From NCBI GenBank assembly GCA_964023205.1, contig OZ026848.1:35327912-35391911 (forward strand): DNA of 64,000 nucleotides, written 5' to 3'. The translations under genes were made by a program, and so were the position numbers. The notes below the pieces were generated by a model. It did not search any database. It had not been told where the DNA came from and saw nothing but the letters and a program-made list of their open reading frames with translations. This document shows, one piece after another, positions 35,690-46,319 of this stretch (the stretch's first letter is position 1; each line of letters opens with the position of its first letter). Source of the stretch: Lutraria lutraria (lineage: Eukaryota; Mollusca; Bivalvia; Venerida; Mactridae).

Positions 35690-36700
35690 GTCATATTGTT
35701 ATACCTCATTGTTTGTAAATTACTACTCCCGAGTACACCATAATTACATAACCGGCAGACCAATTATCAGGAAAATACCCAATTCAAATATTTCATTAAA
35801 AAGTTGTAACAAATATGGTACCAAAATATGTTTACCATGTATAAATATTTCATTGAAAAGTTGTAACAAATATGGTACCAAAATATGTTTACCATGTATA
35901 AATATTTCATGTATGTATAAATCTGGGCCACCACTTTTATTTAAACTAAGTTGGCTTATACCGTTTATTACGTCATCGGTAGTAAATGGTACGTTTAGCT
36001 CATGAAACTTTATATCAAATTCCTTACGTTCGTATCTTTCTACAAAATATAAAATGTCGTCATCAGGAGTACAGACGGACTCGGTTGTCAACACTTTTAA
36101 AGTACTGATCGAAAGCCGTCAACGAAATGTTAGACTTCGGTAGACCAGCTCCTTGTTTTAACATAATATTCCAGTAAAGCTTTGCATTTTTAAATCTAGC
36201 TTATGTTCATTTCATTGTTTGATCATTATCATACTGGTACCTACACTTACGTGTGCATGCTTTATATTGAGACCTAGTCAAAAACATGTTTGCGCGATTT
36301 TCTTCTGACTTGTTATTTCTGTATGTATTTAAAGCTGAATAAAATCATTAACGCTTTTCAAAACATTCAACATTAAACCATAGTCGAGTAGAACCTCTAT
36401 TTGAGTCCCCTTCATCAATTTGTGACACATTCTGTCGTCGTATTGTACGTTTTAACAAAGGAGATACTACATCACCTAAAATATTTGACATATCATAAAC
36501 AACATTATCAACATCTATAGAAGAAGAGCAATCATCAATTTATTCACTCAAAGTTTTAAGGCTATTTGTAACACTTATACTTCCCAGTTCTACAATAGAT
36601 GTTTTAGTTTTATCCCATTTATATTTTTCGTTTACAAATTGTGTACATGTATCATGTTGATTGTTCCTCGCATGTATAAACTAATTAGGTTGGTTAAAAG
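35690..36700 (-). pseudogene. LINE ORF2 fragment with internal 57-bp tandem duplication
   Basis: The minus strand encodes the linker and the start of a reverse-transcriptase ORF, in order from about 36,690: SSSIDVDNVVYDMSNILGDV, GSTRLWFNVECFEKR (endonuclease-RT linker W-F-x-x-E-C), then in shifted frame the NAKLYW-type and QYFKSVDN-type region, then FHELNVPFTTDDVINGISQL and LNKSGGPD near 35,940. NEIFIHGKHILVPYLLQLF is duplicated. It is closely related to the longer LINE at 44-46.3 kb (compare FAELDLPITTTELKQGISEL there). It ends before the catalytic RT motifs and has several frame breaks. Confidence 0.7.
35786..35899. repeat. 57-bp in-frame tandem duplication inside a LINE relic
   Basis: Two copies of 57 bp (starts 35786 and 35843) plus the first ~11 bp of a third at 35900. 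57 bp equals 19 codons, so the LINE frame continues through both copies. Copies differ by about one base (TTAAAAAG versus TTGAAAAG), so the event looks recent. Confidence 0.9.
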
Positions 36701-37740
36701 TTAATTGAAATGAATACTATATCATTAATGTTGATAAAAAAACGTAATCAAAGAACCTTGTTGTGCCTGTAATTATATTTTTATTCTTATTGTAATGTCC
36801 AACTAGCTGGTAGATAGCACTTAACTTATGGCGACAATTCGATCTGCAAAGGTTCCATTAATCGTGTTTTCTTTCTTTTTTATATGTCGCCAATACGTCT
36901 AACAGGTGTTCTAGTGTAAGTGTCTATATCTCTTCCCCAGTCATGGAGCTCGGGTCCAAAACTCCACAAATCATACCATTATAGTGTATAGTGTATAAAA
37001 CTTTGGTATTTCGATGCCACTGAATTTAGTGCAGTAATGATAAATATGTCTTCTTTTTATTACTTTTCTTCTATTTTCACAGATTTATATTCTCCAGACA
37101 CAATGCGTATCAAATTGAAAAAAAAGAAAATTGTATGATTACGTAATTATAGCACGAGTCATACAGCCGAGAACCAGAAATAAGGTGATGAATGCAAAAG
37201 ATGCATATGTTACAGGGAAATAGCAGTCTTCTATCTTCTTTTTTCTAGTCGAGCTATCGTGATCACTTTAGCATCTGCGTCTGCGTCGTGCAAAACTTTT
37301 AATGTACATGTAGATGATAATTCAGAAACTATAAGAGGTAGCAACATGAAACTTCATAGGTGGATAGATCTCCCTGGGGCGGTAAAGGACGAGCGTTGGC
37401 ACCACTTGCGGCTCTCTTGTTGTATTTAACACAATGTCATGTACTGTTAACCAATGTGACACGTGTGGAAGCTTAAAGAAGGTCGGTGGTAACACACAAT
37501 CATGTAAACACCTACAGAGCATTTCTTCTGAAAACATTACCGTATGACCCGGGCTTTAAATCCAACAAAAAGTAAAATAATTCCTATAAGTACTTTTGTT
37601 TACGGGCAATGATATTAACAACCCCATTAGGCCGCTCAACAACCCAAACTAAATCAAAGGACCATATGTAGAGGGTCCAATAGGGGTAGTACCATAACCC
37701 CAAGCCACACGCCTTGTTTTCTTAACAATGACAGACAGGA
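36700..37740. other. Intergenic DNA; no supported gene
   Basis: One minus frame at 37537-37322 (71 codons) has no recognised motif and no splice context. Otherwise AT-rich with no arrays. Confidence 0.45.
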
Positions 37741-37746
37741 AATTTT

Positions 37747-37907
37747 GCACGTGGTATTCGATGTCCTATCAAGTTGCACGTGGTATTCGATGTCCAATTA
37801 AGTTGCACGTGGTATTCGATGTCCAATCAAGTTGCACGTGGTATTCGATGTCCAATCAAGTTGCACGTGGTATTCGATGTCCAATCAAGTTGCACGTGGT
37901 ATTCGAG
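37747..37907. repeat. 29-bp minisatellite with an E-box in each unit
   Basis: About 5.5 units of 29 bp (starts 37747, 37776, 37805 and so on), consensus GCACGTGGTATTCGATGTCC then AATCAAGTT. Each unit holds one CACGTG palindrome and one CCAAT. Confidence 0.95.
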
Positions 37908-38029
37908 TCTGGACTTTGGAATGACTACGACTTTTGGGAAATGTCGGCAGTCGAAGGTTATGTAAGCCACTTCTTTGGATATGTTTTAATTGCGATTCTG
38001 TGGGTTTAAAATTGCCTATGCATATTTGC

Positions 38030-38450
38030 CTTTATTTAACTTCATCATTATTTTTATCAAAGTGTATGCGAGCTGTATTTGACTTCATCATTATTTTTAT
38101 CAAAGTGTATGCGAGCTGTATTTGACTTCATCATTATTTTTATCAAAGTGTATGCGAGCTGTATTTGACTTCATCATTATTTTTATCAAAGTGTATGCGA
38201 GCTGTATTTAACTTCATCATTATTTTTATCAAAGTGTATGCGAGCTGTATTTGACTTCATCATTATTTTTATCAAAGTGTATGCGAGCTGTATTTGACTT
38301 CATCATTATTTTTATCAAAGTGTATGCGAGCTGTATTTAACTTCATCATTATTTTTATCAAAGTGTATGCGAGCTGTATTTGACTTCATCATTATTTTTT
38401 CAAAGTGTATGCGAGCTGTATTTTACTTCATCATTATTTTTATTCTTGCA
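38030..38450. repeat. 43-bp minisatellite, about 9.5 units
   Basis: Unit of 43 bp: TTCATCATTATTTTTATCAA, then AGTGTATGCG and AGCTGTATTTGAC. Units are nearly identical, with TTGAC/TTAAC variants and one deletion near 38,398. Confidence 0.95.
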
Positions 38451-40312
38451 TCAGACAATTAGGAATCTCAATACGAGTAAAAACAATAATTACTCCGAAT
38501 ACAGATTCTTATTTAGTACGGGAGCTATATTCCGCGGATAGAGTTCTCCTGGGAGCTGTATACGAAAATTTTGCGACAGGGTCCCTATAGGGTGTGACCG
38601 CACACATATTTCTACCTTACTGTGTCAAGTCTTAATAATTACTAAAACTGATCCTTGTGATGTATCTTTTTTAAATATCACATTTCTGTGGCTGGCGATT
38701 TTTAATAACGCCCTCTCAGAAATATGATATTTATTTTATTCATAGAAATATAAAAAGAAAAATAACAACATTTTAATAATCAGTGACATTACATAGACTA
38801 TCAAGCTTTTACTGGTGCTTCAAATTCAGTAAACGATGTTTTGGTCTAATTAGAAGTTATTCCAAGTAGATTGTACAATCTAGAACATATTTTATTATGA
38901 ACAACTCGTCAGACGAAATGGAAAATGATTTAATAACCGAAATCTGTTTGAACTGTACGTGAGCATTATTTCTGCGCATAAGTTACAAAAAAATTAACGC
39001 CCGCTCAGGTATAAGGCGACTTTACATTTGAAACTGGAGTGAGGTATAATAATATATATTAATATGAATACCGGTATGTTCGTTGTATCAACAACACTTT
39101 ATATAGAATGATAAATATTTCATATACTAGCTGACTATCAATGTACATATAAGACTTGTAGATAATGGAGATTTTGTATTTATAAAGTTAAGCGGATCTG
39201 CGATATAATTTTATTCCTGGATGAAGATATAAAGTAACAATGGAATCCGACATTGTCGTCGGATTAAACAAATAAAATAGCTAATACCCAGTAAACCCAT
39301 ATGTGTATTCAACGTAAAATCAACAACTTAAAAAATGCCTATTTCTACGGTGGCATATAAGGGACATACGAACTATTCTATTTACTACGTGACCATCCGA
39401 TAGTTATTAGCAGAAATTTCATTAAGCGGGCACATAGTAGCTATTATGTGGCCACGTAATAACTAAAATAATTCATATATCCCCTTTATATCGTCATACA
39501 TTTCACCAATGTCCGTTCAGAGATTCATTAAATCCATTACTTACTTGTTCGCTTTATATCCGGATTATTTTCACCAGTATTATGTACAGCCTTACAAAGT
39601 TGACGACTCCCTAAACATGGGTTGTACCTATCGAGTAAAATATCCTCTAATATTAAGGTAATACTTACAGACGAACATTTCGTGTATTTACAATCAGGAT
39701 TACATTTTCTTACAATCGTATGATATGATATAGTTTATTTCAAAATTCAGTAAGCCATAGGCCCATGTGAACATATATATACAAATTATACAATACAATT
39801 ATCATATGACAGTGACAAGTAGCAAAATAGGCTTTAATAATACATTGTTATAAGAAAGGTAGATTGGCAAGACAGTTTAGATAATGATTCAAACATGTTA
39901 CAAGAGTTTCCGTTAACACCATAAACATAATGTAGTGTCCAATTCAATCTCTACATATCATCGGAAATGCTTCGCCGGCCGTACTACTAAGCTCCCATTA
40001 TTCCTTCTATGATAGGATTTAAGCAGTGTAACTCTCCAGCTCGTCTGGAGATATTGGATGAATGTAATTTTTCCAACCAGTGAGGCAGACTAATCACTTC
40101 TCACTTGGTCAATAATGACGTCATTATTTGCCAAAACAACATACTTTATCTTAGGTATTAAGTCACTAACTATATAATTAGTATGGTAGTTTACAGCTGG
40201 GGTTGTCCAAACACACAAAATGAAGAATCTGAAGACAAAGGAATCATCGTCTCTGTCAGTGTTACAGTACAAACTTTCCAAAGCAAATAATTTTGTGAGA
40301 AGTGAAATTATG
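38451..40312. other. Intergenic DNA; no supported gene
   Basis: AT-rich sequence with no array, no convincing coding frame and no recognised repeat. Confidence 0.45.
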
Positions 40313-40434
40313 TTATTGTTGAGATGTTGTTGTTGTTCTTCTTAAATCGTAGAGTTGGGAAATATCATGATTTTGTTGAAGGAGGGTTGTTGCTCAAGAG
40401 AGGGCCGCTGTAAAGAGGTTGCATTGTACCTTAG
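40313..40434. mobile_element. Partial MITE (ACAGTGCAACCTCTCC family)
   Basis: Matches the 3' half of the MITEs ending at 52495 and 63096: GTTGAAGGAGGGTTGTTGCT, CAAGAGAGGGCCGCTGTAAA, GAGGTTGCATTGTA. The left end is lost. Confidence 0.65.
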
Positions 40435-40562
40435 TTTTGTAATGCTGATTTTAATTTGATTGCAATCTTAATGATAGGAGTCTAAACTATTTGGGCTTAG
40501 TATAATTTACTTGTACGGATCTCAATATGTCCGATATCCTTTTATTACAAAAGATAATTATG

Positions 40563-40690
40563 TATGGACCTCAGTGGTCCAATGGTTATGGATTCTGACT
40601 ACTAAACGCATGTCCCTCGACGCAGTTAGCTAGATTCCAACCCGAGTCCTAGAATCCTAGGACCACGCAAATTTTACGCGTGATGAAGCT
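40563..40690 (+). mobile_element. Decayed tRNA-like SINE head
   Basis: ACCTCAGTGGTCCAATGGTT fits a pol III box A (TGGTCCAATGG), and GATTCCAACCCGAGTCC is a weak box B ~60 bp downstream. The intervening sequence does not fold as a clean tRNA, so it is read as a SINE, not a functional tRNA. Confidence 0.45.
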
Positions 40691-40802
40691 CTCTGGTTAT
40701 AACTTGGAAAGTCGCCAAAGGGACATGACTATTGTAGCGACGTAAGCGTATTACTTAAATGTATTCTATTTATTATTTAAAGGTATGTAGGTTGAGAAAT
40801 GA

Positions 40803-40976
40803 TGGACCCGCCTCCGTGGTCGAGTGGTTTAAGTAGCTGACTACAAATCAATGTAGCCTCTCACTGATAGAGGGTCGTGGGGTCGACCATGTCTCTTGTT
40901 GTAAGAAAGTAGGCAGTTGCTTACTGAGGATGGCAGTCTTGTACTGGTTCTTCCCAGGAATATTTAATCATCCAAA
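40803..40976 (+). mobile_element. tRNA-derived SINE, second copy
   Basis: Same family as 23247-23490: box A TGGTCGAGTGGTTTAAGTAG, a damaged box B (GGGGTCGACC), then the body with GCAGTTGCTTACTGAGGATG and TACTGGTTCTTCCCAGGAA. The tail is truncated about 50-80 bp earlier than in the first copy. Confidence 0.8.
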
Positions 40977-40979
40977 TTT

Positions 40980-43700
40980 ATTTCATGATATTGAAGCGAA
41001 TGTACTTTGGCGTTATTCAAACGAAACTCACAAACCGCTTAGGAATTACAAAACCTGCCAAGCCTGTTTTCTGTTACAAAATGTTGCATAGTATGGATGA
41101 ATTGGACTGGTGATAAGGAACAGATGTCGTGAATTAATCTGAAATATTCCTGTTAACACATGTATGATAAATTGAACAGTATGAGTGAATAAATGATTCA
41201 TATAAACATAATGTTCATCACATTATTATTTTGAACAGAGTTATTTTACTCACAAGCCGCCATTGTTATTATAAATGTTATGTGATTTATGATTGGTTAA
41301 TATTGTTTATAGAGACATAGCGGTGTACGATTAAGAAATTTCTATTAAAAATATAAATGCTGATTTCCCGAAAAATTGCGTCTTCTGAAATAGTTCGTAA
41401 ATGTGTATTAATGTATAATAATTTATCTTTTTGGGACGTATTGGTCAATTCGACATATGGTCGACTGACTAGTATGTGAAATTAGTACCTTTTGGTGAGG
41501 CCACATTTTTTCCGATCAAACGAAATTGGGTCAAATTCTAGCGTTTCTTTGTCAGTTTCTCGGCAACGGAATGGGCTAGGAACTTTGGTCTCATTTTCTG
41601 TGATAATATACTAGTATACCTGAAACCGCTCCGAACTTTGATTTGAAGAATTCGTCCGTAATGCTTTATAAGTTTGCGTTTTGTGAAGGTGGTGGTTATA
41701 CGCCTTCTTACAGTTGAACGGGGCATTTTTGTAATTATGGATTAAGTTATGGTGTTTTATGTAGAATTTATTATAGTTTTACCATCACAGGGCCGTTACT
41801 TAAGCCTGTGTTTAATCCATGCACAATGTTGATATACGTCGAATGTAAAGTTTAACAATAACATAACGAGTATAGTTCAATTTTTAGGTCAGCAATGTTA
41901 TTGTATACATGGAAGATCCCATTTGAAAATGTTTAGGTAACACGAATACTATTGTAATATGCTATAAAACAATTTATGAATCATTATTATCACTGTCCTC
42001 TGTGGCGCAGCTGGTAAAGCATAAGGTAAGTGAACCCTGAGGACTTCGACTGATATTAGATATCATTTTTGATTTTTAACTTTTTCATTTTTAACTAAAG
42101 TTAACTTTACATAATATATCGATATGAAAATGATTTTGAAAAAGTTTTTTTTTATATTTGTATTGTTTCGTGAAATTATAAAAATAAAATAACCTCACAT
42201 GGGTAATTAGCATTTCTATTTTTTTACTTGTGGTGTAATTATACATGTATAATAAGTAGAAACCGGCTTAGATGTTTACTCTATTATATTATTTAAAATT
42301 GTTATTACATTCGGGATGTCGTGCAATAAATTTAAAATGTATAAAAGAAATCCTTTTTCTCTTATGAAATACAAAAGGTACTATTCAGCGTGTATACATA
42401 CATGTCACACGAACAAACATATTTCAATAAAAAAATAAATGTACAATTGTATATAACAATTTAGAAAGAAAGTGCCATTGACTGAGTTCGAACCACTCAT
42501 ATCTGGGCATAAATCAAAATAATGAAGACAAAGCGTGACATGGGGGTCAAATTTAGAATGATACTTTTGTTCATAATATTGCCAAAAGTAGGTTGGAAAT
42601 ATATTATATTGTGAAAAATTGACAATGGCTAAAGTATACGATTAAAGTCTTCTTCAAATTTACAACATTTTAATCAAATAAATATTATATTTTCAATAGC
42701 AATCCTTAAAATTCAAACAATCTTATGGATTAAACTATGGAAATAATAACACATTTTTGTGATTTTTTCAGCAGACTTTCATGAAAACAACTTTTTAATA
42801 CAAAAAAAATATACATACAACCATAATTTTCCAAAAAATATATATTTATGGCGTTTTGAACTTCATTTTTTTAAAAATACGCTTCAAAAGGTTTTTATGT
42901 AACATTTACTGCTGCAGATACAAATTAGCTAATTCAATTTTATCAATTTTCAGGTATATTCAAAGATATATGTGAATTTTCACTTAATTGGTACTATTCT
43001 TGGGTAACTTAACAATGCCCCCAAAACTAGTATATATCTGCTGTTACCGTTACACTCGGGACAGATATTCTTTGTGTATGGTCTTATGATAATGACAGTA
43101 TTGTTAATCTATTGTTATACAATTTGTTTCATTGTAATACAATTTGTTCAATTGTTTTATTATAAAATACAAACAGATAATCTATTTGATAATGTTTTAG
43201 TTTTAAATGGTGAAAACACCAACACCAGGGGACGTTCTAAAACTGAAACGTAAATATACGAAACTGTTATGATAAGGAGTATCATGAAATGAATTTATAA
43301 GAACATCTGTCAAATGTATTTTGCAATTCATTAGATAAGATTTTTTTTTAACAAATCAAAACTATTTCCAATTTGGTAAGTCAATTGCGTTACTGAACAA
43401 GATTTATTTCATGATTTTTTTCAAGATTTATTCAGAACATCAATTTTATAACAATACATAAAATTGTGAATTAGGTCAAACATGACCCCTGATCACAATA
43501 TCAATATAAAATGTTTCTGTATAGTCGTGTTGTAGTCAAGGTAAAAAATACAGACGTAAGAATTATTATTATTATTATTTTATAAGTTCAACCAAAATGT
43601 ATGTTATAGGGTCTACTTAGTATGACCGTTACTTAAAACTGAATGTAATCGTCCATTTGACACACTAATTTTAAAATCATCGTTACAATGACATCATCAC
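40980..43700. other. Intergenic DNA, probable mobile-element flanks
   Basis: No gene supported. A tRNA-like phrase, CCTCTGTGGCGCAGCTGGTA, at about 41,998 (box A-like) and GAGTTCGAACC at about 42,484 (box B-like) are too far apart for one tRNA. One copy of GTTACACTCGGGACA lies at 43049. A short (ATT)n tract lies at 43,563-43,580. Confidence 0.45.
42504..42530. repeat. 27-nt inverted repeat, left member
   Basis: TGGGCATAAATCAAAATAAT then GAAGACA is the exact reverse complement of 48238-48264. The pair brackets 5.8 kb that includes the LINE at 43.99-46.3 kb. Confidence 0.85.
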
Positions 43701-43987
43701 TATTATCAATAAAATGTATTCAATAAAATCAAAATGATATAATTTAATGAAGTTGAATTAGCCGAAAGGCATTAAAAAGTTCATCTACAAATATGATTTA
43801 CAAATATGTAACAAATGATATCATGATCGATAATGAAAATGTGTGAGAGCATAATCAATGATTATACATGTAATAATACTGCATATCAAAATATAAGTAT
43901 TGTATATCCGGATAGACATAACTTTAAGAATAATGCATGAAATATGTTCAAAATAAATAACTATTTTCGAAAGAAATGAATATCAAA

Positions 43988-46315
43988 CTAGCGCATCAAG
44001 AATTGTTGTTTTATTAATAGCCCTTTATTAATAAATACGGAGAAATTTCGTAATTGAATGATGTGTTCACATGCAAAAAGCTGACATAGTTTAAACATAC
44101 TAGGATTATTTAGGAAGTGTCTTTTGATGTATGTTTTTCTGATATCATTAAAAGTTCGCATTCGAAAAGGAAGTGAAATTCGTCGTCCAATTTATTACAG
44201 TTTATACATAAACGTTCATTTTGAGGTGTTGGTGGTTGTCTCCATCGACCCTTTTCTATTTCTAAATGATGTGATGAGACCCTTAGTTTTGAAAATGAGA
44301 CTCGATATTTTCGGATATTGAGTTTATTTAGATAATGTTGAAATTTAAAACTACATATGCTCCTGTAAAATAAAGCCCTTGATGAGTCAGAAAGTCTTGA
44401 TCTCCAGTTTTTAATGAAAGTATCTCGTATTCGTGTTTTCAAGTTTAAAAGAAAGGCTTTAGCATTATTTACCCCCTGTGCTAACCATACGTTTGCGAAG
44501 CCTAAATTACATAGAGTGTCACGAATAAAACCAACCCAATTCGTTTTATTTGGAAATAAGTTGATATCATTTAGCATACAATCATAAACTATTTTTATAT
44601 ATTTTCTATCGTCTACGGAGACAACTTTTAACCAATATTTTATCGCATTATATACACGTGTAGATTTTAGATCAGTTCTACCCACTTCCCCGTAAATAAA
44701 ATCGTTTTGTGTTGATACGCGTACACCTAATAAAGATTTACAGAAATGCAAATGAACTCGCTCTGTGCTATCCGCTTTACAAAACCCCCAGACTGGACTA
44801 GCATAACATAAAATTGGTGAAATCAATTTATCAAATAATTCTAAAGTATGATTTACGCCTATATCCGAAAATTTATTTAAATGCCGTCTGAGCTTGTAAA
44901 CTGCCTTTTGGGCTTGTCCTGATAGTGTCTGCTGAGCCTTGCCAAAAGAACCCCCATATGTAAAAACGATGCCTAAATACACAAACGAATTGACAATTTC
45001 CAGTCTAGTATTATCGTACACGAACTCTAAATTTGCTGGTAGACGACCAGCTTTGCGAAATATCATTATTTTGGATTTGTCAATGTTTACTTTCAATTTC
45101 CACCTATTACAGTAAATATGGAGCCTATCTAACCCGTGTTGTAAATCTTCGGCCGTTTCGGCCAATATAGCAATATCATCCGCGTAAAGTAAAAGAAACA
45201 TTTTTGTATGATTTATATTTAAACCTTTAAAACCGTTTAAAAATAATTCGTCTTCTAAATCATTGACGTAAAGAGAAAATAGGAACGGACGGAGACACTC
45301 CCCTTGGCGTACTCCAAGCAGGCACTCAAACGAATCGCCTAACTGATTTAATACTTTTACCCGAGATTTCACCGACGAATACATTGATTTAATAACATTG
45401 AATATTTTACCTCTTATACCGAGTTTTAACATTTTGTACCAAATATTTTCATGCACAACATAATCGAAGGCTTTGGAAAAGTCTATAAATGCGCAAAATA
45501 GCTTTTTATTGTTATTTAAAAAGTGATTGATTAAACCATATAATACATATATGTTGTCCGTTGTCCCCATTTTTGCCCTAAACCCCCCTTGTGCCTCTAT
45601 ATAAACATAGTAATGCTCCGCCCAGTATGATAATCGGTTGTTTAATATCCTCGTGAACAATTTGCCTACCGTGCTTAAAAGTGTTATACCTCGATAATTT
45701 TTAACATCATTAATGTTGCCTTTTTTATGAATTGGAATTACAAATCCTTCACTCCATGATTCCGGGAAATAACCAAAATTAAGAATAATATTAAATAATT
45801 TTAGTAGGTATGGTTCAAAGATAACTTTACCATAAACTAAGAATTCATTTAAAATACCGTCCGGCCCGGCTGCCCTACCTAGCGTTAACTCTGAGATACC
45901 CTGTTTTAACTCTGTTGTTGTGATAGGTAAATCTAACTCTGCAAACATTATTTTGGTTTCGTTTTGTAAAAATCGCTCATTAAAATGAACTATATCTGCA
46001 TCAGGTTGAAAGAAACGATCATCCGGATTATTTACGGCTTGAAAATATCGCGAAAATGTGTCGAAAGAAATAGAATTATTTGATCTACATTTCGTAGTTT
46101 CTTTTAATAATTTCCAGTATATTCGTGCGTTTTTATGTTTATTTTTCAGCAATTCTTGATTTCGTAGACAAGCCTTATCAAAATTCTTCTTTCTAACCGA
46201 GTTTTTATAATCCGTACGAGCAGTGACTAAATTACGACGATTAATATCGTTCTTCTCTTTTCTGTAAGTATTTAGATATGAATAATATGTTTTACGTTTT
46301 GAGTCTATGTCTGGG
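43988..46315 (-). mobile_element. 5'-truncated LINE with nearly intact reverse transcriptase
   Basis: One minus frame runs from about 46315 (after an in-frame TGA in non-LINE sequence) to a stop at 44110. It opens with the endonuclease-RT linker (KRKTYYSYLNTYRKEKNDIN). The RT domain follows: GRAAGPDGI, GFVIPIHKKG, NYRGITLLS, AQGGFRAKMGTTDN, FIDFSKAFD, GVRQGECLRPFLFS, LLYADDIAIL, VNIDKSK and VYLG. Counting from the TTG codon at 46152, YADD is at residues 323-326 and the zinc-knuckle C-x2-C-x7-H-x4-C near 649-665. The frame then slips by one base at a T-run near 44,145. The natural C-terminus continues in the next frame (KRHFLNNPSMFKLCQ) to a TAG at 43990-43988. The endonuclease is lost, so the copy cannot move alone. 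Relatives: 35.7-36.7 and 4.8-5.1 kb. Confidence 0.85.
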
Positions 46316-46319
46316 TTTC

